DNA from: Chaenocephalus aceratus
Lineage: Eukaryota; Chordata; Actinopteri; Perciformes; Channichthyidae
Reading direction: 5' to 3'
DNA length: 64,000 nucleotides
NCBI GenBank assembly: GCA_023974075.1
Contig: CM043785.1
Coordinates: 19,937,169 to 20,001,168 of the forward strand
Part shown: in pieces, positions 49,701 through 61,670 of the stretch
Layout: each line of letters begins with the position of its first letter
Position numbering within the stretch: the stretch's first letter is position 1
Made by a program: the position numbers and the translations under genes
Notes under the pieces: model-generated
What the model was told of the DNA's origin: nothing
What the model saw: the letters and a program-made list of their open reading frames with translations, nothing else
The model's database searches: none

Positions 49701-50237
49701 CTGCCAGATCAAATGCCAAGGGACCAAGGGCTCCTCCCCCTCACAATGTTCCTCCCCCCTCTGATACTGCCTCTCTCCTATCCTTCTTCAGGTTATCACC
49801 TCATCCACCTCTCCCCTCCTTGACTTCTCCCTCTCCTTTCCCAGAACGAGGATATAGGCGCCGCCATCTATCAATCCTTTCCCCACTCCCCCTAGCGTCA
49901 GGTATGATTTCCTCCCATCCCCACACCCAAGTGAATGGGTATTACACAGCGAGTTAATAGCTAGATTAGGCTGAAGCCTGCAGTAGGATAATAGTGCTGT
50001 TCACAAAGTAGGCTACTTGAAAATGATCCCAATTACTTTGTGACATACTAACACTCTACTAGTACATTTCAGAGGGGATGCAGCATGATATTTGAATGTA
50101 CTAGAGCTGATACATTTTCAAACATAGTGTCAAACGGTTGAAAGAAATAGGACAAAAGACATTTTTAAATGCACGTCCATGTTCTGTTTTTGTGCTTACA
50201 TTTATTGGTAGCTGCACAGATTTTCTCTCATTATTTA

Positions 50238-50640
50238 AAGGTGGGGTAGGTAAGTTTGAGAAACCGGCTCGAGATACACTTCTTGTTATATTACATGGAA
50301 TACTCTTAACATCCTGATAGCAATGAATATCTGAAGTGCTTTGACAAAAAATCTATAAAAAATGTCATCTGTGGAAGCCTGTAGTGCTGTAAAAAGCACA
50401 ACCAATCATTTATCCATTTATCCAGTTACTTTAGCCCGGCTAAAGTAACTGGATGGCCTACCTGCCTGTCAGCCTTCCATCTGTGCACAAACTTATCTCG
50501 TGCCCTCATTGGTCATGTGCGCGTTCGTGTGTGTTGGAGGAGGGGCTCTGTAAGGAAGTGGCAGATTTTTTACCGGCTGTGTATTTTTAAATTCTAGCGC
50601 ACTCAAGCTGGTTTCTCCAAAAGTTCCTACCCAACCTTTA
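50238..50640 (+). mobile_element. MITE copy (GGTGGGGTAGG family)
   Basis: The left end is 'aaaggtggggtaggtaagtt' and the right end 'ttcctacccaaccttt'. It shares the internal landmarks of the copies at 13912-14661 and 40487-40868. Confidence 0.9.
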
Positions 50641-51069
50641 AATTTGTATTTGTATTTACAAATATGAACTTTTTACAGGAAACGTCTTCTGTTACGTCCA
50701 ATTATTTGAATCATCGTGAATTTCTTCTTAAAATAAATAGAAGTCAATCGCCATACTTTCTATCATAATTTCCTGCAGGTCCGTAATGGGCTTTGGATGA
50801 AACACCTGCTAAGGTATCAATTGACTCATGTGTACAAGTAACTCATAAAATAATGATTATGACTAATACTAAAACAATAACTATAACACTTTCTTTGACG
50901 CTAATGCTTATAATGTATTAAAAACATGTTTATAACACTGTATAATCATAGTAAAAAACACTCAGATATATTCATAAAGATTTATTTAAATAATCACTAG
51001 ACAATATAATGCAATTTTTTTAATGACACATAAGATCAAGTATTATAAAACTTGAAAAAAAAATTGAGT

Positions 51070-51072
51070 GTG

Positions 51073-51153
<81 letters not shown>

Positions 51154-51508
51154 CCTAGCATTACTATACTTGTGGGGACCTACATCTGTTTACACAGTCA
51201 CGTGTGGGGACTCGTCTCCCTTATGGGGACAAATTGGAGTTCCCCATGAGGGGAATCATTAATTTTAGGGTGAAGACTTGGTTAGGTTTAGGATTAGGGT
51301 TAGGGTAAGGTTAAGGGTAAGGGTTAGGGTTAGGCATGTGTTGGTTATGGTTAGGTTAGGATAAGTCTCCAGGAAATGCATGTAAGTCAATCTAATGTCC
51401 CCTGAAGTGATGTATACATGGTAAGTGTGTGCGTGCGTGCGTACATACGTACGCGCGTACGTACGCACGTACGCACGTACGTACGTACGTACGTACGTAC
51501 GCACGCGA
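51070..51508. repeat. Composite repeat: TG tract, telomere-like TTAGGG array, CGTA array
   Basis: (TG)n at 51070-51152 is followed by a 'gtggggacctacatctg...' block found widely in fish DNA. Degenerate TTAGGG/TTAGGTTAGG units occupy 51280-51360, and a self-complementary CGTA array lies at 51428-51508. Confidence 0.85.
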
Positions 51509-54500
51509 GAGAGCGAGAAGAGAGGATATGTGCTACAAGTATGTACGTATACGACGTACTTTTATAAAAGTCGAATGAGACAATTTAACTTCACTGGCGT
51601 ATTATTTTAGTTTTAAATCCATCACTTAAGTCTACTAATAAACACCCTCACCGTAGCCCTACTTATTTAAAAAAAAATATATGCATTCATAATACAGAAA
51701 AGGCAAGTAGCAAAGGGGAGAGTAGGGGGGGTGACAGGGCCATGTAAACCAACGAACGTTGCTGGGCTGTAATCCAACCAGACCGACCTATCGGTTCTCA
51801 CCTTCTACTGTTCTTATCTTCTTACCTAATTAAACAGGAGCATACTTAATGGAGAGGGCCGCTAACTTTCCCTCACATGCAAAACGCGTAGGTTTGTTAC
51901 TTTCTGATAACAGGAGGGTACATTGGTGTCTGGACTCTCTGGGACTATCTTACAAAGATAAATATAAATGACAAAAGAGAAAATCCAAACTGTGCAAAAG
52001 TTACTTTGATTTGGTATTCTCACTAAAGAGGTACTGTCTTTATATTTGTACACTGTAAAATAACGAGGCAATGCCACGGCCTAAGCGACACTTGGTTTGG
52101 GACAGAGGTGTTTGACCTTCTTTGGCTGTAGCTGCTATATTAAGGGCTAGGTAAATTCCTGACAAGGCTAAACTGATTACATAACCAACCAAGCTAACCT
52201 AACCCTCCTTCGGGTTAAGGTACATTGCCTGTAGAAAAATAAGTCCCTTTGCATGCAGAGGAACTCTTTGAAATCTGTTTCAGGTTAAATTCACGATTCT
52301 CTTACAAAAAAAAGGATCTGATAGGGGGGGAACATTTAGCAAGCTGGAGTACAAAAGATGTAGCCTAGATACTACAAAACACAAACATTCGCACGATTGG
52401 CTAGACAGGTATAGTTGAAAACCAGATTTTGTATTAGACATCAATTTCCAATCTGTTATTCGATTTCTTTAGTGGCTCATTTTTTAAGTCATTTTCATTG
52501 GTGGGACTGGCAGCAAAAAGTGAACGATATTCATGTTCCTCTGTGAAGATGGGATCAACAACAGCTTACTGGCTAAAGCTTGTGCCTGAAATAGCTGCTA
52601 AATTATATATGAGCTCGAGAGAGCTCACGTTACCGGGGAGGGCCCAGGTAATCCGTAAGATCTATATAATGAGTCTATGAATAGAAAAGAACAACAATAA
52701 TGTATCTAATGTATGCTAATCACTCCTGCTGTAGTTAATGTTAGTAGCATTAACTACATTAACTGGACATTAACTATACTGTCCAGCATGCAGTTTACAG
52801 AGATAAGGGTGGCATATTTAACATTACATTTTTCATAATTTTGGTAGCTTTTTCCATTTTACATAGAAGCACACAAAGCAAACATAGCTAATTTAGCTAG
52901 CGTGAACTTCTTTATTGCCTGACAACAGTCTCAAACTGACACATGGCTTCATAACAACATGCTAACAGAGAGAGGAAAGGCCAAGGCAAAAAAAAAGTCA
53001 AGATACGCGCAGGGGCCTCATTTATAAAGCCTTGCGTAGGATTCATGTGCGAAGGTTGCTTAAGTAGGACAAAGCAAATAAATACGCAGACATTTTCCGA
53101 TTTATAAAACATTGCATATCCGCAGTTACAGTATGATGGTTATTTTGGGAAGGTGGAGACACATCACATTGTTTGGTGGATGCAGTTTGAACCAGGGGTA
53201 GCAGCATGAAGGTCGGATCGTCACCAAAATAAATAAATAAGTGGTCCGAAAGAAGTTAATGACAAAATACACATAACCTTCCTCAGGCAGTGTGTCAGTG
53301 TGTTTGTGCCGGGGACAGGAGACCTCCCCATGGTGAGAAACTGTAAGAAAGGAGGTCTGGGAGATCCCTGAGGAGTGGAGTCAATTAATGTTTATTTTGT
53401 TATTTGGTGGTTTGTGTTCCAGCTGTGCACAGCGTCTCTACTGCAGCCTGTGTGTCTCAACCTATGGTCTCAACCCCCCTGCAGCAACTCTATCCACCAC
53501 TTAAATTACATAAAACAAATGTTGTGTAATATCAGCTGCCAAATCTACCAAATATATGGTGTTCTTAGTTTCCATACCTCCTGTGTTTTATGAGCGACTT
53601 ATCAAGTCTTAGCTAACGGCATAAAACACGATTAAACATGATAGTATATAAAACCATGCTCGTATCTATACAACCTAGAGAAATACAAAACCGCCTCAGT
53701 TTAGACGTAATTCTGTCCTTCTGCATACCGCATCATTTATGAGAATACATGTCATAGCATTAAGACAACATATTCAAGGTGGTTTTCAATAACATATCCG
53801 TATATATTTATTACTCAAAGTTAAGTTTTTGTGTGCACTAAGGAGTCTCAAACAGGCGTTTGTTTAATAATTTAAAGATTGGCTTCAATCAATGTTTGCA
53901 AATTAATTCTTCATAATCATACATGAGAGCGAGGTAATATATATTTCACATATTTCTCTCCATTCTTCCTTCTGCCAACGGTGTCGCAGTTTCTCGTCTC
54001 TCCCGTTTTTTTGCGTGGAGGACCGCACATTTCCCCACCAAGTTTGTTTTTTATATATCGCAAACATTGCTGAGAAACTGGCGTACGCCATCTTTTGAAG
54101 GCCCTTTTCACAGCAGCCATTTTGACATGTACTTACAGTAAACAGGTGTAATTCATAACATTAATCAGGGCCTTGCTCCATTAAGATGGATGAGAGCGCT
54201 GTTATTGTGAATGCGTGTTCACTGTAACACTTATTACTCACGAAACAGAACTAGACTCTAATCTATTTGAAAATGTACACGCTTTTATGACTTTGTTGTT
54301 TTGCGGCTGAGCTTACAATCACAAAAAACCGAGGTAAGTGTTTTGAACAGTTTAATGCTTTTTTGGATCTTATTGCAGACAGTGTTTTAGCATCCACATA
54401 ACAATAGAAAAACACCAGATACCAAGGATGCTGGCTGATAAAGAAGAAGTAAGCTAAGTAGCCAATATAAGGCTTAGCAGTACAGATACATGTGGGCTCA

Positions 54501-54665
54501 CTATTTGGCAAGCAACCGGTCACAGATGCCCTGTTTATCTCATGTCTTATAACAGCTTTTAATGATTTATAAAGTGTCCACAACCTAATTAATAAGTAAA
54601 GTGTAAAACACATTCCCATTTATTAATGAGTTACTACCATTTATAATTTGTTTAAGTTTTATTAA

Positions 54666-54716
54666 ATGTCCCATGACATGCTTTTCCGGTTATTACCCGT
54701 CCCCTTGTGTGTTATG
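54666..54716 (+). mobile_element. 5' fragment of the AGGTCCCATG (TTAA) family
   Basis: About 50 bp starting 'atgtcccatgacatgctttt' match the left ends at 28448 and 59736, directly after TTAA at 54662-54665. The match stops abruptly at about 54716. Confidence 0.8.
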
Positions 54717-57527
54717 TTATAAATGGTTCTTAATGATTAATAAAGTGTTTACAACCTAATTAATAGCCTAATTATAAACCCTTTATGAATCCTTTATAAG
54801 GGTAGTCTTATTGTAAAGTCGTACCAAGAAAACATACGAGAAAAAAAAAGTATGCCAAGCTTACTCTCATCATTAAACCTGTGAGTCCCGACATGGATAT
54901 TATAGGAATGTTTATATTTGTTTTAAAGTATTAATCTCTGAAATATTTATTTAATGTCTCCAAGTGACGATCTACTGCCAAATAAACGAGATCTCAGGAA
55001 AAGTCACCTTCGCAACACTTGCAGTTACAGCTCATCGCCATAGTTGCCACAAAAGGGAACAAAAACGTTAAGGATATTTGAGTGGTAACCTTCATTAATT
55101 GTTGAAACTACTTTCATTGATATTGCTGAATATTTGAAAAACCCTCCTTGCTGCTTTCTTGAAATACAATACATTTGACAATAGGAAATAAGTTTCACTT
55201 TAAGACTTTAACTTCTACAGTATGCACACAGAAGTGGATACATTAGATTCTCAATCAAATTTGGTACAAAGAGAGCACAGCTGACAAACACTTTGCTGTT
55301 TTGGTTGTTGGTGTTCTAGGTTGAGCACCCAACTGAAGCTCAGTGAGGGGGATCACACCTGTTTCCTCTTGAGGCTGAAACATTTTGTAGTTAAGATGGA
55401 GGAAGTGTTCCTCCACCAGCAGCTGGCGGTAAAAGTTTGGCGGGCTGATGTCTCTCAGTTGTTGAAGTTTTAAGATCTATGGTTAATCTGTGGTGATGAT
55501 CATCATAATCCACCCATGCAGACCATACAACCTTGAAAGGCTTGAGAGACAACTTCTCATAATCTTGGAGACATCCTCTGATCCTTACATACAGAGAGCA
55601 GGATGACTCGCAGTCCAGCAGACATTAGTTCAGTGACTTGTTGCTAAACTGCTAAGATAGCTCCATCTTGTTTGTGAAAAGATGTGGAGCTATTCTTGTT
55701 ATATTTGGACATTAATTGACAGAATGACAGTTCCTTAAAACACTTATCTCACTTATCCAACACAAATGGACTAACAAAACTTGGATTCTGTAACAGACTG
55801 GTTGAACATGTTGCTTTGGTAAATCCAACTTTCCAACAGCTCCATCTGGAGGTTCAAGGAGAACATTAGCTAATTTGTTGTACAACTCGCAAGTTTGTCT
55901 TGCATGACATATTAAAATGTTAACTTGGTGCTAGAGATCTAAAACACATAGCAGTAGGTTACCATCCAGTATTTTGTGATTCTGTTGTCAGAGAAGCTTC
56001 AACTCAATACTTTAGTGTCATTCTTACCAACCAAGTTCGTAAACCGAGAGGCTGTTTGTTTGTTTGTAAGTAAAGCATCTACTGTAGCTCCTAAGAGAAG
56101 ATGCTAGATTCTAGCATTGTTCAATTTGTGTTTGGTTTAATGCAAAGTTTAGTATATTTAACATTAACACCTGCAATAACAAACAGGCTCCTACATCTCC
56201 AGATGGTGTTTACACTAAAACAGCGTCAGACTCAGTCGACTGATCCACATCCAGAACATCAGATTACAGGACTCTATTCTTTTATTGGGGTGCCTCTGCT
56301 GAAACAGAACTTATAGTTTTATAGACTTTGAAAGGTTCAAATATGGCTTATAGTTAATTGGTGATTTAACAAATAGGAACAGACCTTAATTTGTCAGATA
56401 CGCTGAGAGAACACTGCAAGACTAGAACCAGATGTTGTTGTGCACCCGTAAAAAAAATATATTGCTTCTTGCAATTATTATTTACATTATTATCTTGAGA
56501 ATATTTTGAATGCCGATGTATCTCAGGACATCATTTTGTGTGTACAGCTCTTTTAACAGATCCTCTGATCTATTAAATGCAAATACATGTGTATTTATTT
56601 ATTTAACGAGGGACAATGCACATTAATCAACATGAGCACCGGAGTCCATCATTTAAAATGTGCCAGATTAGCCATAGAGGCTAATTTCCATCTGCAGTCT
56701 AGATTTTAAAACACTTTGCGCAATACACAAATTATAGCAGGCTATGCCAATTTCCAGATAATTACTTCACATCTATAAAACAAACCTATCATGTCAAAGA
56801 GAGTACACCATGAATGTGGAACGCACAGAGCTGATCTGAGAATCAAAGCAACATTTGAAAGACAACCAAAGTGGAAAAGGTGGAAGTTCTGGCAACATTT
56901 ATTTATTTTCTGCACATCATAGATCTCAGATGTTGTCAAGTAAAGCGTTAACATCCTACATCTTGCAATTGTGATTAGAGGCGTTGTTGGTATCAGCATA
57001 AAGACTGAAGAAGCAAAAGAAGGTTCATATTGAGAGAAGAAATTCAGCCGTGTCCCGTATGTGTACATATTTCTTCTTTTGGTTTTGTTTAGTGTCTGGC
57101 TCCAGTAGTCTTAAAGAAGGAGTACAAATACAAACTTTGCTTGACATCACACAATTAAAATGACTGAGTTGTTACGAGAAAAATACACCTAATGTTTGGC
57201 AAACTGGGTCTTTGTTCATACTATTGTGAAATGGGGAGCTTCATGTGTTCAATCTTAATTTGATGTCTTCAGTGAGGGCTAAAACTATAGTGCAACATTT
57301 GTAAAATAACAGCCTGTTCAGCCAGAAAGATAGTATATTATATAAAGGCAGCTTTTAACAAATGTAAAAGCTTTAAAACTGTAGGTAGTTACTGATCGTC
57401 CATCACTTTCATGTCAGGAACCTCAGCAGCAATAAGCTAATTGACCATTGCACAAGCTCCTTTTGAATTAGCCCCAGATAAAATTGATTATATTGCCACT
57501 TTCAACCCACTTCAAAATCTTCCATCC

Positions 57528-59480
57528 TCAGCACTTCCTCTTCTTGCAGTAACCCTCCACCACCTCTGGCAAGACGCTGTCGTCCTCCTCCATGTCCTCC
57601 TTCACGGTCTTACCGACCAGCTGGAAGATGTCCTCGGCAGCGACGCCCATAGGCTCGGCCACTTTCACCGTCAACATGTCCAGAGTCAGGACAGTTCCCC
57701 TGGAGATCTTTACCTTCGCCACCACAGACTTACCAAGCTGGAAGACAAGGAACAACACTCTTATTGTTATCATGGCCAAGGTTGAAGGAAAAATATGGAA
57801 AGTAACATCTCCAATGTTTTTCTACAGGGAGACACCTCAGTCGTTTTACAAACAAATGCCTTTTTACCAAATTAAGTTTTCTGATATGTTCTTTTTAAAT
57901 ATGCAAATGAGGAATTATCTTTTCAAGAATTTACCAATTTGCATACATTTCCAGAGCACAAATCTAAAAATGTAATATAGCCAGGCGAAAATAGCCCGTT
58001 TCATTTTGTCAACATATAAGATGTTTTTTTTTTAAACGGAGGACATTTGGGATATGTCTTTTTATTACTCCATAAATCCGAAAATACTTCAATTTTCACA
58101 GTTTTTTCTGGAATAAATTATGTTACATAAATCAGGCTTTAAAGTAACAGTATATGAAGACAACTGTCTTTAAAAAACCATGAGGATTGAAATACACTGA
58201 CACTGTTAAGTTTGGTGTATATTAGGCCCCAGTCACAAAAGGACGATAATGGTCATATCCACTACAGTTCTCTATCAGATAGACGGTTCGGCCACACGAG
58301 GCCGACATGGAAACGCATAAAACGATAACGATAAGGGGTCCCAAGGTGGGTAGATCTGCGAACGAAATGCTCTGGGGGGGCAAACGGCTCTGTTTACGCC
58401 TATACGATCATTTCCTGATAACGTTGAAGCAATAGCCCCACCTCTCCTGCTCAGAGATCAGCTGCTGGGCTGTCAGAAGAGGGGGATGAAAATAGAAGCT
58501 CCGTTTTTTATTCTTATATTATTAAATAGAGTTGTTATCAATTTGTTTTAAAGCTCAATAAATAACAAAGAAGACCTCTGACCGGCACTTTTCTAATTTT
58601 GTCCGGAAGATTTAAACTTTAACGGACATAATGGCCGGCGAAAAAAAATCGAACTGAAACTCTGCCGCACGGTCCCCTCGTCCCTTGGAAGAGGCGGAGA
58701 GGTGGGTGTTTTTCATCTGCTGGTGGACTACCGGAGAGAATTACAGCAGGAGCAAATGCTTGCCTCTGGGAGGGAGAAAAAGAGCCAGAGCGTCCACAGC
58801 GGAGAATAAACAGAAGGGAAACCATGGCAACCATGCGCCGGAAGTCTTTTTCGCTGCCACTTACAGGCCCGGCATATGTACTACAGCGTCTCCAGCGCTT
58901 TCGAGCGGTCTCGTGTGAACGGACAAGTTTCTGGTGCCTATTGTGTGTGGACGGAAGACTTTTTTGATATCGATTTCGGTCCGTTTGCGTTATCGTCCTC
59001 GTGTGGCTCCACTCCAGCCTAAGTGCTATTGAAGTTGAGATATCTGCTTTGCGAAAAGGACAAAAGATGTTGCATCACTTTTATGAAATGCTATGTTAAA
59101 TATACAATTATGTCCTTATCTCATGCTAGCTTTTGGCTAATTTAAGTGAAATCTATGGTTGCAAATAGACACCTTAATGTGTATTTTGCGTGCTTTTCTT
59201 GACGATTACTCACCTTGTCGTGGCACGGCTTCTCACAGGGTAACATAGTCTTGATGCCGGTCCCCATGGCCCTCTCCACCAGTCGGATGGAGCACACCAA
59301 CTCGGTCAGCTCACTGGGCACCAGCGAGGCTTCGTGGTCACTTCCTTTCCACGTCTTATCCAAAGTAACATGTCGCTCGACGACCTTTGCCCCCATAGCT
59401 ACGGCCGCAAGTGTAATACTGATCCCAGACTCGTGGCCAGAATACCCAATGGGAATATCTGGAAATTCCTTCTGGTATTC
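57528..59480 (-). CDS. nans: Sialic acid synthase (N-acetylneuraminate synthase), last two exons
   Basis: NANS condenses phosphoenolpyruvate with N-acetylmannosamine 6-phosphate to make sialic acid 9-phosphate in the cytosol. Exon 59214-59480 (89 codons) carries 'DIPIGYSGHESGISITLAAV' and 'ERHVTLDKTWKGSDHEASL', the end of the NeuB-type TIM barrel. Exon 57528-57737 (69 codons plus stop) carries 'LGKSVVAKVKISRGTVLTLD', the antifreeze-like SAF domain. Splice borders are GT-AG in phase 0. The first acceptor follows 'ttcaccacag'. The piece aligns with about residue 202 to the end of the 359-residue human protein. The 5' exons are not visible in the 4.5 kb of repeats up to the window edge and must lie beyond it. 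Both visible exons are undamaged. Confidence 0.95.
58224..59022. mobile_element. DNA element in nans intron with inverted ends
   Basis: The left end 'taggccccagtcacaaaagg' with 'acgataa' and the right end, reversed, 'taggctggagtggagccaca' with 'cgaggacgataacg' are related inverted repeats. The element is about 800 bp and GC-rich inside, with no transposase. Its class is unknown, although the end sequence resembles hAT-type MITEs. Confidence 0.6.
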
Positions 59481-60575
59481 CTGTGGTGAATGATACAAAT
59501 GTCACTCATAAATCTTTGATCTTTGATTTTGGTTAACAAAAATTGTTAGCTTAGCTTAGCATTAAGACTGGAAACAATGTTGTACAAATAGCATGACAGT
59601 GACAAGAAAAGTAAACACATCTGCTTACCATCAACTCAAGATCAATAATCAACACTTTATACCCATTTTGTCAATACAAAAACCAAATATACATATAGAT
59701 ATGAGAAAATAAATCATTTTTAAACTAGTTCTTAAAGGTCCCATGTCATGCTTTTCCGGTTATTACCCGTCCCCTTGTGTGTTATGAAGGTTTTTATGCA
59801 TGTAAACGGTCTGCAGAGTCAAAAACCCTCAAAGTACACCCTGTAGGGCAGGGGTGCCCAACCTTTTTTGAACCGAGAGCTACTTTTAAAGTTGCCAGTC
59901 TGCCGAGATCTACCAGTCCAAATAGAGAGGCGTAGCCATTACTGACAGCCTACTGCCAGGTACAGACACACTTCTACAAACTGACCTTTGTACGATGAAT
60001 ACTTCATAAAATACTGCAGATCCTTTATCTTACCTCTTTCTAATCTACACACATACAAGTATTTAACTGAAGTTTCACAACAGTGTTGTTGATACAGAGT
60101 TGGAGTTTATTCACACGTCACATACTACAGTGGGTAATGTTTTCAAGACACATTGAACAGTGCTGCCACATATGACACAGGAAAAAAAGAAAAGACTCTG
60201 AACCCTTTCTTTGCCATTATATAAAAACAGTGTTGCTACAAAAGTATAAATTAGGCTTACTAATAAGACAACTCAGATCTGAAGCTACACAGGAATCTGC
60301 TGCCAAAGTGCAATAAAAAAGACCAAATTAATAGAATCAAACCCTTTTTTGTTGCATTTTAGTAGATTATAAAAAGAAATGCCTTTTTATAATAGGATGC
60401 AAGCAACACTAGTTTCTTAACCTGAATTGATAATAGACTATAATCAATTTAAACAGAACAGATCTTAATGTTTGTATTCTTATACCATTTTGTACAATAA
60501 TTATAATGAATAAGTTCAAACAAACTAAAACTTACGGCTGATTAATAACGGTATCTAACTTGAGTTTTTATTATA

Positions 60576-60857
60576 TCAAAAACCTGTTGAAATGCTACTG
60601 TTATTTTTACTATCCCCAAAAAGTGCATCGGCAGCCTCCAGGAATGCTTCTTTCACAACTTCGCCGTCTTTGAAAGACTTCATGTGTTTCACAAGAACGT
60701 GACTGACACGATAAGATGCTATGGTAGCAGCCTTGCTCTTGTTGTTGGGCCTGGTGAAAATGGACTGCTGTGCATTTAGCTGTCCTTTCAGGCCCCTCCC
60801 CTTTTGGGAGCGTAGGGCAGAATTAGGAGGGAATTCCGTCTCGTAGCGTTTGTGCAC
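60576..60857 (-). pseudogene. hAT (Charlie/ZBED5-like) transposase N-terminal fragment
   Basis: A 93-codon minus-strand frame contains 'HKRYETEFPP', 'LNAQQSIF', 'ATIASYRVSHVLVKHMKSF' and 'GEVVKEAFLEAA'. This pattern is typical of the region after the BED finger in Charlie-type hAT transposases and their domesticated relatives (ZBED5, GTF2IRD2). Downstream catalytic and dimerisation parts are absent. It lies inside the hAT insertion that begins at 59849. Confidence 0.75.
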
Positions 60858-61385
60858 CGTTTTGAAATGCCGCTCCTAAATTACCCTTCTTCGATAAAGC
60901 CACGCTCGCATTGCAGATGAGACAGATGGACTTTGAATTGGAATATATACAAAAATAATCATCCTCCCACTCGGACTAAAAATTATATATTTTGGGATTT
61001 TTTGCTTCTGCCATAATTGCGGTCTTGGTCACTCCTGTTGACACGGACAACGTCAGCGAACTAGTGCCCACTGCCCACCAGCCACGCCCCGACACATGGG
61101 GTCACGCCGGCCAATCAAAAAGCTTTGATGCATTCAAGTGCATTATTCTGGCACAGGAAGATTATGTTATAGGACATTAACGATAAAACAGAATATTGTT
61201 GTTCTATCTTTAGACACATCTCATCTAACGCCTCGTTGGAGATTTCTCATTTTCCAATGTTTTCTTCCTGAGTATCGTGACGTAGGGATACCCAGTAGCC
61301 ACGCCCAGAGCTATGGCCGCACCCTCTGCCAGCCGAACATATATACTGTTGGAAGCTCAGGTTCAGTTCAAAACTGTATCCAGTC

Positions 61386-61670
61386 ATGCCAAAGAGGGTC
61401 TGTTTCCTGTCTTGTGAGGGGAAATCTTCAATGTATGCCTTTCCGAGGGCAGAACCACGACAAAGTCAGTGGTTGACATTTCTTGTTAACACTGTTCCTT
61501 CAGATGTTTGAGCCGGTATTGTACTGTGTGCACGGCATTTCACGGACCAAAGCTTCGCAAACATTGCAGCGATTCATGCCGGATATGATTATGCACAGCG
61601 TAGGACACTGAAGGATGATGCTGTTCCTACTTTGTTTGGACCAGCGGGAGATTTGGGTACACAACCTGTA
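61386..61670 (+). pseudogene. THAP-domain exon with one in-frame stop
   Basis: 95 codons from the ATG at 61386 to a GTAAGT splice donor encode a nearly complete THAP C2CH zinc finger: Cys pair in 'VCFLSC', aromatic/Pro core 'YAFPRAEP', Trp in 'SQWLTF', then 'LCARHF' and the closing 'AVPTLF'. A TGA at 61509-61511 interrupts it between the Trp and the second Cys. It is most likely the DNA-binding exon of a transposase rather than a host THAP gene, given the transposon termini upstream. Confidence 0.75.

Larger units (their letters stand above)
49701..57527. other. Intergenic region between slc24a2 and nans
   Basis: No supported gene. It holds a MITE copy at 50238-50640, a TG tract at 51070-51152, telomere-like repeats at 51280-51360, a CGTA array at 51428-51508 and a Harbinger-like end 'gggcctcatttataaagcc' at about 53011. 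A MAAVKRAFKRW-type minus-strand frame at 53917-54120 is unrecognised. A short Kolobok-like fragment begins at 54666. From 54750 to 57500 the sequence is AT-rich with nothing recognised. Confidence 0.5.

Noticed and set aside
54263..54619. 118-codon minus-strand frame
   Set aside because: No recognisable motif, AT-rich composition and no splice or conservation evidence.
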